Below are positions 44,234 to 53,824 of a DNA stretch of 64,000 nucleotides, in pieces. The DNA is from Salinibacterium sp. PAMC 21357. GTDB lineage: Bacteria; Actinomycetota; Actinomycetes; Actinomycetales; Microbacteriaceae. The notes below the pieces were generated by a model that was not told where the DNA came from, ran no database searches, and saw nothing but the letters and a program-made list of their open reading frames with translations. The DNA is taken from contig NZ_AHWA01000004.1 in assembly GCF_000247645.1 (NCBI RefSeq), positions 62,001-126,000 on the forward strand. Direction: 5' to 3'. A program made the translations under genes and the position numbers. Within the stretch, counting starts at the first letter, position 1. Each line of letters opens with the position of its first letter.

Positions 44234-44821
44234 CTAACTCTTTTCTTCTTGGGTCTCAGATGAATCGTTCGCGTCGTTCAAGTCTTGATCGTGCGAGTCT
44301 TGCGTGAAATCTTGGAGGCCAGCCAACGCTGCCCAGCGGGCATCAATCGGCGCTTCGTGTTCGTGTCCTGGATTATCGAGCAACCGAACCCCACACTCGG
44401 GGCACAGGCCAAGGCAATCCTTCTGACAGACCGGCTGGAACGGTAGTGACAAAACCACCGCATCCCGCACTACAGGTTCTAGATCGATGTATTCGTCGAT
44501 AACCGTGTAGTCGAAAGCTTCGTCCTCAGAATACGCGAAAAGTTCTTGAAACTCGACTCGAACCGGCAGCGTGACGTCAATAAGGCAGCGAACACACTCT
44601 GCCTTAGCTTTTCCCGCCACAACGGCATCCACCAAAATGCCGTCATGAAGTGATTCAAAACGGCCATCGATGGACAATTCCGCACCCTTAGAGACCTCAA
44701 TAACGGTGGTACCAAAGGTTTCGGGTACGACGATGTCGAGCGAGTGCTCTCTCATCTCACCTGGGCGGTGCATGAGATCGCGCACCAACACGGCATACGG
44801 ACTCTCGTTGATTCTAGACAC
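44234..44821 (-). CDS. YceD/DUF177 family protein
   Basis: An approximately 195-residue protein of the YceD (DUF177) family, needed for 23S rRNA accumulation in some bacteria and nearly always upstream of rpm[13 protein letters not shown] near the start, C-V-R-C-L in the middle and C-L-G-L-C-P-E-C-G further on are family features; the four-cysteine set may hold a metal. The acidic C-terminus runs [10 protein letters not shown] prefer GTG 44821, preceded by GGGGG at 12 bp; a GTG at 44884 would add 21 residues not usual in the family. Start uncertain. Confidence 0.88.
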   Translation of the reverse strand: MSRINESPYAVLVRDLMHRPGEMREHSLDIVVPETFGTTVIEVSKGAELSIDGRFESLHDGILVDAVVAGKAKAECVRCLIDVTLPVRVEFQELFAYSEDEAFDYTVIDEYIDLEPVVRDAVVLSLPFQPVCQKDCLGLCPECGVRLLDNPGHEHEAPIDARWAALAGLQDFTQDSHDQDLNDANDSSETQEEKS

Positions 44822-45064
44822 GATCGTCGATTCTACCCCCGCAACCGGCTCGCTGTCGCCCCCGGTCAGCGATCGCACAGACACTGCTCACATGCGTAGC
44901 GGACACCAGCACCCTCTGCACGTCAATAGACTGACCTACACAGACCCGTGCGCTTGGTATGGCGTGGTTGGTTTGCCCAGGATTGGGCTTCCGGTCTTCT
45001 TGAAACACTTTTCATCCTGATGAGCGTATTTCTGCGCCCAATCCGTCGTTTCTGGGAAGGCTCC

Positions 45065-46069
45065 ATGTCTGTTGTTTCTCGCACCACTTTCTCGCGCTCC
45101 GTGTTCTCGCGCACTGTTCTGCTTGCAGGCGTCTCCGTTCTTGCCGTGAGCGGATGCACGGCTGCCGCTCCCGAAGCGGTAACGCCCTCTCCTGATGCCG
45201 CCGCGCAGTCCGTTGAGCTCAGCAACTGCGGCGTTGACGTGACCTTCGATTCGGCTCCTGAACGCGTCATCACCATCAAGTCGTCGACCACCGAAATGCT
45301 TTTGGCACTCGGTCTGGGTGATCGCATTATTGGCACTGCCTTTCAGGATGGCCCGGTGCCCGAGCAGTGGGCATCCGAGGCGGCAGACCTGACATCCATC
45401 GCCGAACGCGTCCCGAGCCAAGAGGCCGTGCTCGATCTCGAACCCGATCTGGTATTTGCGGGTTGGGAGTCCACTTTTAGCGCTGACGGTGCTGGCGAAC
45501 GCGCCGACCTCACTTCCCTCGGCATCAACACTCTGGTGGCCCCATCTGCCTGCCAGAGTGCCGAACAGCCGGCTCAGCTCAGCTTCGACGACGTGTTTAG
45601 CGATATCGAAACTGTTGCCTCCATCTTCCGAGTGGACGCCACCAGCCTCCTCGCCGAACAGGCCGCTCAGCTCGCCGCCGTTGACGCTAACGGCGATGCT
45701 CGCACCGCCCTCTGGTTCTCGTCAGGTTCGGACACTCCTTATGTAGGGGCCGGCATCGGTGCACCGCAGCTGCTGCTCGACACTGTTGGTCTCACCAACA
45801 TCGCCGCTGACGTGAAGTCGACCTGGGCTCCCTACAACTGGGAGGCCGTCGTCGACGCTGACCCCGACTTCATTGTTCTCGTGGATGCCGCCTGGAACTC
45901 GGCAGACAAGAAGATCGGTGTGCTCGAGACGAACCCGGCAACCGCTAACCTCAGTGCGGTGAAGGCTGGCCGTTACCTCGTGGTGCCATTCGCAGCGAGC
46001 GAGGCTGGCGTGCGCAGCGTTGAAGCTGCTCAACTCCTCTCGACTCAAATTGCGGAGCTTGATGGCTAA
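45065..46069 (+). CDS. Substrate-binding lipoprotein of proposed F420-0 ABC transporter
   Basis: A 334-residue FecB/BtuF-class binding protein. Lipobox L-A-V-S-G-C31 predicts an external lipoprotein. The periplasmic-binding region has R-V-I-T-I-K-S-S-T-T-E-M-L-L-A-L-G-L, then Y-V-G-A-G-I-G-A-P-Q and A-A-D-V-K-S-T-W. Siderophore/cobalamin-type binders of this sort occur in a three-gene actinobacterial cassette proposed (TIGR03868 family) to take up F420-0. The F420 role here is inference strengthened by cofE, fgd and LLM genes nearby. ATG 45065 has a GGAAGG site; upstream frame extension is not needed. It overlaps the permease start by 8 bp. Confidence 0.82.
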   Translation: MSVVSRTTFSRSVFSRTVLLAGVSVLAVSGCTAAAPEAVTPSPDAAAQSVELSNCGVDVTFDSAPERVITIKSSTTEMLLALGLGDRIIGTAFQDGPVPEQWASEAADLTSIAERVPSQEAVLDLEPDLVFAGWESTFSADGAGERADLTSLGINTLVAPSACQSAEQPAQLSFDDVFSDIETVASIFRVDATSLLAEQAAQLAAVDANGDARTALWFSSGSDTPYVGAGIGAPQLLLDTVGLTNIAADVKSTWAPYNWEAVVDADPDFIVLVDAAWNSADKKIGVLETNPATANLSAVKAGRYLVVPFAASEAGVRSVEAAQLLSTQIAELDG

Positions 46070-47072
46070 GGTTTCTCCGCTCACCTTTGGCGCCGCGCTG
46101 GCGATCGCACTTCTCGTGTCGATCACCATCGCGGTGACGATCGGCCCTGCCGACATCCGGTTTGACGAGGTCTGGCGCTCCATCGGGAGCCACCTCGGAA
46201 TTGGGGTGAGCCCGCTGACAGAACTGCGGGATGGCATTGTGTGGCAGTTGCGGCTGCCTCGCGTGCTCACTGCTGCGGCGGTGGGTGCTGGGCTCGCGTT
46301 GAGCGGTGCAGTGATGCAAGCGATTACGCGCAACCCTCTTGCTGACCCGTATCTTTTGGGGCTGTCTTCGGGGGCGGCGCTGGGCGCGGTGTCGGTGATT
46401 TTGCTCGGGGCTGCAGTCTTGTTGCCGTTCGCCGCGTTCGTGGGCGCACTGCTGGCCTTAACCCTCACGTTGTTGCTGGCGGGATCGCTCGGGGCGATCA
46501 CGCCATCGCGCACAGTGCTCGCCGGAATCGCCGTCTCCGCGCTCGCCTCAGCAATCACCAGCTTTGTCATCTTCTGGAGTGTCACCGGCGACTCCTACCG
46601 CGAAGTGTTGTCTTGGCTACTCGGTTCGCTCAGCGGAGCGCGCTGGCCGGCTGTCGGCATCACCATGGTCGCCATAATTGTGATCGGCATCCCCGTGATG
46701 CTCACCGGCCGCCTGCTCGACTCCTTTGCCTTCGGCGACGTGCAGGCAGCCTCACTCGGGGTAAACGTCAGCGCGACCCGCTGGGGGCTGCTGGCGGCAT
46801 CCGCCTTGGTCACCGGCGCCATGGTCTCGGTGAGTGGATCGATCGGGTTCGTCGGCCTGATCTTGCCGCATGCTGTTCGCTTGCTCGTCGGCCCGGGGCA
46901 CCGCGCCCTGTTGCCCCTTAGCGCGCTACTGGGAGCTGTGTTTCTCGTGTGGGCAGACACCCTTGCGCGCACACTTTTTGATCCCCGCGAAATTCCCGTT
47001 GGCATCGTGACCGCCATGATCGGTGCCCCCATCTTCGCGTTCCTGCTGACCCGGCGAAAGAGTTCCACATGA
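46062..47072 (+). CDS. Permease of proposed F420-0 ABC transporter (FecCD family)
   Basis: FecCD/BtuC-type permease of 336 residues with about nine or ten membrane spans. L-R-L-P-R-V-L-T-A-A-A-V-G-A-G-L-A-L-S-G near 65 and G-S-I-G-F-V-G-L-I-L-P-H near 260 are the family motifs, the latter contacting the ATPase. ATG 46062 has GGAG nearby and overlaps the binding-protein gene by 8 bp; a TTG at 46020 is unlikely. It is part of a three-gene cassette with the binding protein and ATPase. Confidence 0.88.
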   Translation: MAKVSPLTFGAALAIALLVSITIAVTIGPADIRFDEVWRSIGSHLGIGVSPLTELRDGIVWQLRLPRVLTAAAVGAGLALSGAVMQAITRNPLADPYLLGLSSGAALGAVSVILLGAAVLLPFAAFVGALLALTLTLLLAGSLGAITPSRTVLAGIAVSALASAITSFVIFWSVTGDSYREVLSWLLGSLSGARWPAVGITMVAIIVIGIPVMLTGRLLDSFAFGDVQAASLGVNVSATRWGLLAASALVTGAMVSVSGSIGFVGLILPHAVRLLVGPGHRALLPLSALLGAVFLVWADTLARTLFDPREIPVGIVTAMIGAPIFAFLLTRRKSST

Positions 47073-47860
47073 GCCACGACAGCAACTCTGGTCTCGTCGG
47101 TGAGCGCATCACCATCACCGCCGACGGCTCACTGCTCATCGACAACGTCGACTGCACGGTCGCTCAAGGTTCACTCAGCGCCCTAGTCGGGCCGAACGGT
47201 GCCGGCAAATCCACCCTGCTGCGCGCGCTCACTGCTGTGCAGGCCCCAGCATCCGGCAGCGTGCACTTTGACGGCAACAACCTGCTCGGGATGCCGCGGA
47301 GACAACGCGCCCGCCTTGCCGCGTTCGTCGAGCAAGATTCGACCACCGACTCGTCGCTCTCCGTCGACATGGTTGTGCAGCTCGGCAGGCTCCCCCACCA
47401 GTCTTTGTGGGAAGCGGATTCTGCGGAATCCACCGCCATCGTCAGCGCCAGCCTCGCCACTGTCGAAATGACCGCATTTCGCGATCGAGAGTTTCAGAGC
47501 CTCTCTGGCGGCGAAAAACAGCGAGTGATGCTTGCGCGGGCGCTCGCACAGCAGCCGCAACTGTTGGCCCTCGACGAACCGACGAACCATCTCGATATTG
47601 CCGCGCAGCTAGCGGTGCTTGAACTGCTCGCGCACTTGCGTACGACCGGGGTTACCATTCTGGCGGCACTTCACGATCTCTCTCTGGCAGCGAGTTACTG
47701 CGACCACATCATCGTGCTCTCCCATGGGCGCGTTGTTGCCGCCGGGGCCACCGAAACGGTACTCACCGAAGCGCTCATTGCTGAGGTCTACGGGGTGCGA
47801 GCATCCATTCTGACGAACCCCGTCACGGGCAAACCCGTTATTGGGTTTAGCCCGGCCTAG
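47069..47860 (+). CDS. ATP-binding protein of proposed F420-0 ABC transporter
   Basis: FepC/BtuD-like ATPase of 263 residues. Walker A G-P-N-G-A-G-K-S-T is near 41-49, the Q-loop E-Q-D near 88, the signature L-S-G-G-E-K-Q-R near 146 and Walker B L-A-L-D-E-P-T-N-H-L-D near 168. It overlaps the permease by 4 bp and completes the cassette. A hairpin is embedded in its last codons and a hexamer repeat follows. Confidence 0.92.
   Translation: MSHDSNSGLVGERITITADGSLLIDNVDCTVAQGSLSALVGPNGAGKSTLLRALTAVQAPASGSVHFDGNNLLGMPRRQRARLAAFVEQDSTTDSSLSVDMVVQLGRLPHQSLWEADSAESTAIVSASLATVEMTAFRDREFQSLSGGEKQRVMLARALAQQPQLLALDEPTNHLDIAAQLAVLELLAHLRTTGVTILAALHDLSLAASYCDHIIVLSHGRVVAAGATETVLTEALIAEVYGVRASILTNPVTGKPVIGFSPA
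47826..47854 (+). terminator. Hairpin in the last codons of the F420-0 transporter ATPase
   Basis: CGGGC-AAACCC pairs with GGGTTT-a-GCCCG across a GTTATT loop, with one bulged A. It ends 6 bp before the stop codon end and has no T-tract. It may mark the 3' end of the cassette or only be an incidental dyad. Confidence 0.4.
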
Positions 47861-47880
47861 AGCATCCGATTCGCGGAGTC

Positions 47881-47910
47881 GCAGTTGCAGTTGCAGTTGC
47901 AGTTGCAGTT
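47881..47910. repeat. Hexanucleotide tandem repeat (GCAGTT)5
   Basis: Five perfect GCAGTT copies sit 20 bp after the transporter ATPase stop, in the 114-bp gap before the convergent transglutaminase gene. No coding sequence is supported across it. On the minus strand it would be (AACTGC)5. Confidence 0.92.
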
Positions 47911-47974
47911 GCGCAATCACGCCCTTCGCGGTGGTGAAGCCGGGGAGTTTCCTGCGCGACCTCATCCGTCGGGC

Positions 47975-50196
47975 TCAACGCGTTCGGTCGATGCGCCCGA
48001 ACGCGGTTCGTGGTGCCCACCGGGCTCGCAGTCGCGCCTTCCAGCGTGCGGATGCTCGGAGTGACGCCAGCGCGGCCGTCACGGCAGACGCACTAACCTG
48101 TGTTTCTCGCGCACTGAACGCGGCAGTCTCGACGCGGGCTAGAAGCTTTTCCAGCGCGATGCTGCCTGAGGTTCCCATCTCCGCGATGAGTTCTTCGTAC
48201 TGTTGACGCGGGTCGCGGTCGCGCTGACGTTAAAGCCCAGGTCTCTGGCGGTATCGCGTACTTCGCGCCACGCCGGAGCAACAGCACCGCGAGATACTGC
48301 CGCAAGGCGAAGGCCGCGACGAATCAGTCTCACCATGGTCGGAACCAACAGCAGGACGGGCAGGGCGATCAGCAACCACCAGAACGGCGAAGACGCCACG
48401 GGGTTAGCCGTTTCCGTTGTTGGCTGCTCATCGAGCGGCAAGTCTGGTCGCGCACCGGGGGTAGCGGTGGGTGTCGGGGCTGGCAGGTCTGCCGGCTCGG
48501 GCTGAGACTCATCGATATCGGGAGTGCTGGGATCATCGTTGATGCTCTGCGCGAATCGGGGTTCGGTGCCGACAGAAACGGTGGGCTCGAAGCGGAGCCA
48601 GCCAATAGTCGGAAAGTACAGTTCTGGCCACGAGTGCAAGTTGTCGGTCGAGACCACGAACTCAACCTCGTCGGAATCCGGGTCGGCCTTCTTTTGACCC
48701 GGAGTGAACCCCACAACAACACGGGCGGGGATGTCGAGCGTGCGGGCCATCGCGGCCATTGCCGACGCAAAGTGCACGCAGTAGCCGCTCTTGGCATCCA
48801 AGAATTCGGCGAGCACTTCGGCACCAGAGCCGTCATAGTCGTCCGCCAGCGGTGCCTCTTCTGAGTATTCGAAGTCGCCATCCTTGAAAAACGATTGAAG
48901 CGCGAGGGCCTGGTCAATGCGCGTGGCCGCACCACCGACAACTTCTTGAGCTGTCTCAGCGACAACGCTTGGCAGCGTTTCGGGCAGCGCGAGATACTTC
49001 TCGTAGCCTTCTGGCAGCGTTGTGGGAGCAGCCTGCAGGAGCTCGATCGAGGGCGCCGGGGTGACGTACGACACTTCGTACTCTTGGTCCTTCGAATTCG
49101 CGCTGGCTGTAGAGACGGTGAGACCTTCAGACTCCCACGTCCAATCTCCCGTGAGTCCGGCGACTTCCGTCGTGGCATAGGGCACCGGGAGATACCTGCC
49201 GCGGATACGTTCGATCTGGATCTGCATCTGACTCTCCGAAAACGGCACGGCATCAGTGAAGCCCGCAGGCAACGCAAAGGCGTCCATGTTGTCGCCGCTG
49301 TCACCACCATTGCCCGACGGCTGCCACGTATCGTCGCCAAACTCGTCGAGCACGGCAACACGCAAATATTCACCCGTGCCCTCAGCGGTATACGTCAGCG
49401 CTAAGAGTGGTGCACTTCGCCGAAGATCGCTGCTCAAGTTGATTATGGGGTTCACCCCGGTGGAGATGAGCCCAGGGCGACTTCCCGGCTCCACGGCCTG
49501 TTCAACACTCGGTAACAACAGCGGGACGACGAGCGAAAGCACCAGCGCGCCTGACGCTAATGGCCACGCTGCTCGCACGCTCAGCCGAGGCGAGGCGACA
49601 ATCAGGATCGTCACATAGGCCAATGCCGTCAACGCAAAAACGAAGGCGTCATGCAACTCGCTGCGCACAAAACTGGGCACGAGAAGTAAGACGAGAAGGG
49701 GGATGCCGGTGAGCGCCGGCTTGCGGATGACGAACGCCGCAACATCCATCGCCAGCGTCACCGCCAGCGCCCCCAAACAGATCAGGTAAACGATGCCGGT
49801 TTCGGCATCGGCCGGAAAACGCTGATTGGCTATCGATTCGTTCCCATCACGAGCCAGCTGGGCGAAGCGCGCGAAGGTCTCGCCCGTTGGCACTATTCCC
49901 GCAATCGCTGTATCGGCGGCGAACATGAGAACAAGAAGTACCCCGGCGGCAATCAGCCCCGCAATCGAGCCCACGATGGCTCGGGGGCTCATATTGCGCA
50001 CGGCGGCAGCGGTCGCCAGAACCACCACTGCAACCGCCATGAGCGGGAACCACCACGCACCCTCGGTAAGCACCGCACCGAGGCTGCTCGCCGCGACACC
50101 GATAGCCAACACCATGACGCCGGCCAGCGACCACGAACGGAGTCGACGAGCGTGACGTTCGACACTCGATGACCGCGCTGTCTCAGCTACGCTCAC
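47975..50196 (-). CDS. TgpA-like membrane transglutaminase with apparent 1-base frameshift
   Basis: Multi-span membrane protein with a transglutaminase-like papain-fold domain, of the TgpA/DUF3488 type, in a MoxR-DUF58 operon. Several membrane helices lie in the first 230 residues and one near 600. The catalytic region has S-G-Y-C-V-H-F-A-S-A-M-A near 475 and N-L-H-S-W-P-E-L-Y-F near 520. The frame from GTG 50196 runs to 48139, but the C-terminus after G-F-N-V-S-A-T-A-T is non-homologous. The other frame continues R-Q-Q-Y-E-E-L-I-A-E-M-G-T-S-G to a stop at 47975. One missing G at 48210-48212 (+ strand) explains it; restored length is about 740 residues. Overlaps DUF58 by 14 bp. Confidence 0.78.
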
Positions 50197-51553
50197 GGGC
50201 CACCCTCGATTCAGTGACATACAGATTCCAGACATCGGCAACGTCGTCGAACGATTGCACCGAGATAACCTTCCAGCCCGCAGCCCGCAACTCCTCCGCC
50301 AGCGGCGGACGCTTCGCGGCACCGAACCGCTCGCGATCACCAAAGCCAGAACTTGGTTCGACAACGAACACCACCGCAAGCACTGTGCTCGTCGACTGGC
50401 TCAGCAAAAAGTCCACCGTCGCCGGCTCAGGATTAGCAACGAGAGCAATGACGGGACCCCGCGCGAAGGAACGCGAGGATGGCTCTCCCCACCAGTCTGC
50501 AGGAGACTCAATCGGCGTCAATGCCGCGAGACGCGTCAATAACTCTTGTTCGGCAGACGAGCGACGGTGCAGCGTTGCGGCATCCGTGAGTTGGGACTGG
50601 CCGGTCTCGATGATCTGCACCAAAAAGCCCTCACGGCGCAATTGCACCGCAGCGGAAGCCAGCATCGCGACGACCCATTCGAACCGGACGCTATGCGACG
50701 GCGACAGGCCACTGTCGCCGACTGCCCGCAAGACCGTTGCCCGGCTCGCATCGGGATACCCCTCCAATCGCGTATCGACAATGATGCGCGCCTCGGGATA
50801 GCTGTGTTGCTCTTCTTGGCGCACCATCAAACTGCCGTGGCGTGCGGATGCCTTCCAGTGCACCCGCCGCATAGCGTCACCTCGGCGATACTCGCGCGTC
50901 ATCGCATCGTCGTCGTCGCCAGAGGAACGGCGCTGCACGACGCGAGCCTCGCCATCACCGGACTGCGCGATGAGGGCCGTCGTCGCCAGTTGCGCCACCC
51001 GCGGAGTGACGACCAAGGAGGTCACGGACCCAACGTTCCAGGCGCCCCACGCCAATTCGAATGGATCAGTCGTCTCCACTACTAGCGGACCGATCTCAAA
51101 AACCCCACGCTTAGTCGGCGTCAACGCGTACGACAATTGCGCGGCGCTGCGATCGCTCGCCAGTCGCGACTTAACCGTCAGCCGAGGAAGCCAACCATTG
51201 TCTGTCACCCACGGGCGCCACGGCAGGGCGTCCCGCCACCGAACCGGAGCCGTCGCACGCTTCGACTCGTTATCAACGCGCAACGTCACCGCCGTGGTAT
51301 TGCCGGCCTCGACGACGGGGAACGAAAATCTGCGCGACACGCTCAATGTCGACTCTCTGGTGCGCACAAAAATCACCGCCACGATCGGCAGAGCAAGTGC
51401 GAAAGAACTGACATATAACAGAATCGGAATGCCTAGAGCGAATCCGGCGATACCAACCCCAACGCCCAGCGCAAGAAACGTTATTCCACGCCGAGTCAGG
51501 CGCGCGCCGCCCAACACAATGCGGATCGATCGCCGAAATTCTGCGCGAGGCAT
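50183..51553 (-). CDS. DUF58 domain-containing membrane protein
   Basis: A 456-residue protein with two N-terminal membrane segments at about 22-62 and a DUF58 (von Willebrand A-like) C-terminal part. The signature D-D-D-D-A-M-T-R-E-Y-R-R-G-D followed by R-R-V-H-W-K-A-S-A-R-H-G-S-L-M-V-R is near 215-245. DUF58 proteins work with MoxR ATPases, often on cell-envelope complexes. It follows moxR by 9 bp and overlaps the transglutaminase gene by 14 bp. Confidence 0.9.
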   Translation of the reverse strand: MPRAEFRRSIRIVLGGARLTRRGITFLALGVGVGIAGFALGIPILLYVSSFALALPIVAVIFVRTRESTLSVSRRFSFPVVEAGNTTAVTLRVDNESKRATAPVRWRDALPWRPWVTDNGWLPRLTVKSRLASDRSAAQLSYALTPTKRGVFEIGPLVVETTDPFELAWGAWNVGSVTSLVVTPRVAQLATTALIAQSGDGEARVVQRRSSGDDDDAMTREYRRGDAMRRVHWKASARHGSLMVRQEEQHSYPEARIIVDTRLEGYPDASRATVLRAVGDSGLSPSHSVRFEWVVAMLASAAVQLRREGFLVQIIETGQSQLTDAATLHRRSSAEQELLTRLAALTPIESPADWWGEPSSRSFARGPVIALVANPEPATVDFLLSQSTSTVLAVVFVVEPSSGFGDRERFGAAKRPPLAEELRAAGWKVISVQSFDDVADVWNLYVTESRVARERS

Positions 51554-51562
51554 GAGCGGTTC

Positions 51563-52558
51563 CTAAGACGTCGCGGCGGCTACGGGAACCGGAGTTTCAG
51601 CGACAATACGCTCAATGACATCAGCAATCGAATGACCAGATAGAACTGCAGCGGTATCGCCCGTGTGCCGGGCAGGAATCATCCGGTGAGCCAGCACCGT
51701 TACTGCCAGCGCATCGATGTCATCCGGCAACACAAATTCGCGGCCATCAATAGCCGCGCGAGCCTTAGCTGCCCGCACCAAATGAAGAGTCGCTCGGGGG
51801 CTCGCCCCCACCCGAACTTCGCGGTCACGGCGAGTTGCCTGAGCAATCGCCACGGCGTACTCCTCAACTGCGGTGCTCACATAAACGCCGCGCACTGTCG
51901 CAATGAGATCGCGTAGCTGCTCGACCGTAACGACCGGAATAAGTGCATCTAGCGGACTCGTCAGTTCGCGTGAGCGCAACATCGCTAACTCAGCCGCAGC
52001 ATCGGGATAGCCCATTGAAATGCGGGCCATGAAGCGATCCCGCTGGGCCTCCGGCAGAGGATAAGTGCCCTCCATCTCGATGGGGTTCTGGGTCGCAACA
52101 ACAATGAACGGGCTCGTGAGCTCGTAGGTGTGGCCATCGACCGTCACGCTCGACTCTGCCATGCACTCGAGCAACGCCGACTGTGTCTTAGGGCTGGCAC
52201 GATTAATCTCGTCGCCAATGACAATGTTGGCGAAAACAGGGCCCTTTTTGAACTCGAAGTCGCGGGTGTTTTGGTTGTAGACCGAAACGCCAGTGATGTC
52301 GGCAGGCAGCAAATCGGGAGTGAACTGCACTCGCGATACCGAGCAATCCACTGAGCGTGCCAACGCTCGGGCCAGCATAGTTTTACCCACCCCCGGTACG
52401 TCTTCAATGAGGAGATGCCCCTCAGCCAAAAGCACCGTGAGGGCAAGCCGCACGGCGTCAGCTTTACCGTCAATTACGGTGGAAACGCTGCGCACAATCG
52501 CGGCGCAGTGATCATGGAACACGTCATCGGGCATCGGTGTGGAACTCACATCATCCAT
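51563..52558 (-). CDS. MoxR family AAA+ ATPase
   Basis: A 331-residue AAA+ ATPase of the MoxR branch. Walker A is G-V-G-K-T-M-L-A near 57-62 inside E-D-V-P-G-V-G-K-T, Walker B is G-D-E-I-N-R-A near 121, and Q-N-P-I-E-M-E-G-T-Y-P-L-P-E-A-Q near 160 is diagnostic. MoxR ATPases remodel or mature partner proteins containing VWA domains; the DUF58 gene directly downstream is the expected partner. It follows the small PLDc_N gene in the same orientation with a 26-bp gap. Confidence 0.93.
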   Translation of the reverse strand: MDDVSSTPMPDDVFHDHCAAIVRSVSTVIDGKADAVRLALTVLLAEGHLLIEDVPGVGKTMLARALARSVDCSVSRVQFTPDLLPADITGVSVYNQNTRDFEFKKGPVFANIVIGDEINRASPKTQSALLECMAESSVTVDGHTYELTSPFIVVATQNPIEMEGTYPLPEAQRDRFMARISMGYPDAAAELAMLRSRELTSPLDALIPVVTVEQLRDLIATVRGVYVSTAVEEYAVAIAQATRRDREVRVGASPRATLHLVRAAKARAAIDGREFVLPDDIDALAVTVLAHRMIPARHTGDTAAVLSGHSIADVIERIVAETPVPVAAATS

Positions 52559-52584
52559 TCGTTGAGTCTGTCAGCGCTTACGCA

Positions 52585-52941
52585 CTAGGGCAATTGCTTG
52601 CGATTGCGCAGCTTCTCTTCGAGCTCACGAATCTTTTCTTGATTCTGAAAGAACTCAATTTCGGCATCGAGCTTGGCGAGTTGCGCCTCCGTGTTGCTCG
52701 TGTCAAGAGGCGGCAGCGCATCTCGACGCTGAGGCGCGCCAAAGCTACTGACGGGCTGCGCCGGCGCGTATTCACGGCCGATCGCGAACCAGAGAATGGA
52801 GCCGATGAGCGGAAGAAAGATCACCACGAAGACCCACGTGATCTTGCCCAAGTTCTTGATGCGCGATTCGTCGATCAGGATAACGTCGACCAGTACCGCG
52901 ATAAGCATCGCGAAGTACCCGAGTGAAATCAGACTTCCCAT
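52585..52941 (-). CDS. Small membrane protein with phospholipase-D nuclease N-terminal-like domain
   Basis: A 118-residue protein with two membrane helices at about 5-22 and 33-52. The motif W-V-F-V-V-I-F-L-P-L-I-G-S-I-L-W-F-x-I-G-R near 36-56 is that of PLDc_N, here without any HKD nuclease domain. A coiled-coil-like charged tail (E-K-I-R-E-L-E-E-K-L) ends it. It is located between cofE and moxR on the same strand. Function unknown. Confidence 0.82.
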   Translation of the reverse strand: MGSLISLGYFAMLIAVLVDVILIDESRIKNLGKITWVFVVIFLPLIGSILWFAIGREYAPAQPVSSFGAPQRRDALPPLDTSNTEAQLAKLDAEIEFFQNQEKIRELEEKLRNRKQLP

Positions 52942-52979
52942 CAGATCAGGATAGAGTCAAACTCCCTCACAGTCGAGCA

Positions 52980-53786
52980 TTATTCCCTTTTGGGGTCGTC
53001 CCAATTGGCACGGTCAGGATCATCGTGAGCTTCATCGAACCCGGCCATCCACGCCTCCTTGGTTCCCAGCCGAAACATGTCTTCTGGCCCAGTGCGCACG
53101 AGCGAACGCGCCCCTGCAGATTCGAGATCAGCAACATGCTGACCGAGCCCGCGCATGACAGCGACCGGCAACCCGCCAGCCTTACCCTTCACGAGATCCG
53201 TCGCCGCAGCGATTTCGTCAGCAACAGCCGTGACGCTCACAGCCAGAGGGCGACCAGATGCATCCACCGTTCCCCGCAAATCATCAAGCACGTGGATCCC
53301 GGCCGCACCAATCGCGATATCGGCTTGCCCTCTGCGCCAGGGCCGGCCAACCGTGTCGGTAATGACCACTCCGACCCGCACCCCGAACCGCTCGCGCAGA
53401 CCGGCGCAGAGACGACGCGCGGTTGCGTCTGGATCGAGCGGCAGCAACAGAACGATCCCATCAGGAGTATTGCTGGAGTCAACCCCGGCCGCGGCCATCA
53501 CGAGTCCAAGACGGTTCTCCACAATGCGAGTCACGCCATTAGGGTGCTCCCTCGACGCCACCACACGCACTGTTTCGTCAGTAATCGCTTGCTCACGGTC
53601 AGCGGCCTGAACGGTACGACCCTCTGCCTTGCTGACAATTTTGGAAGTCACTGTGAGAATGTCGCCATCCTCAAGGCCACCAGACTCCGAGTTACCAGAG
53701 TCAACAGAGATCGCTTTCACGATCACCGCGAGCAGATCGTCGCCGGAAATAATTTCGGGGATGCCGGGTACGGCCCAGGCGCTCAT
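52980..53786 (-). CDS. cofE: Coenzyme F420-0:L-glutamate ligase CofE
   Basis: GTP-dependent enzyme that adds gamma-linked glutamates to F420-0, the last step in making active F420. The 268 residues have V-P-G-I-P-E-I near the start, [11 protein letters not shown] near 48, and [20 protein letters not shown], the strongest CofE signature, near 160. No FbiB-type nitroreductase fusion is present. I chose ATG 53786; upstream frame would enter the LLM gene. It follows the FGD-family gene by 38 bp, tying tail addition to F420-using enzymes. Confidence 0.93.
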   Translation of the reverse strand: MSAWAVPGIPEIISGDDLLAVIVKAISVDSGNSESGGLEDGDILTVTSKIVSKAEGRTVQAADREQAITDETVRVVASREHPNGVTRIVENRLGLVMAAAGVDSSNTPDGIVLLLPLDPDATARRLCAGLRERFGVRVGVVITDTVGRPWRRGQADIAIGAAGIHVLDDLRGTVDASGRPLAVSVTAVADEIAAATDLVKGKAGGLPVAVMRGLGQHVADLESAGARSLVRTGPEDMFRLGTKEAWMAGFDEAHDDPDRANWDDPKRE

Positions 53787-53824
53787 TCTCACGCCTCTAG
53801 TGTGGGGCATTCGTGCGTTTGCCA

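Noticed and set aside
47609-47965. Minus-strand reading frame with a Q-L repeat stretch over the GCAGTT array
   Set aside because: It lies antisense to the transporter ATPase, and the Q-L run only reflects the hexamer repeat; there is no family similarity or convincing ribosome site.
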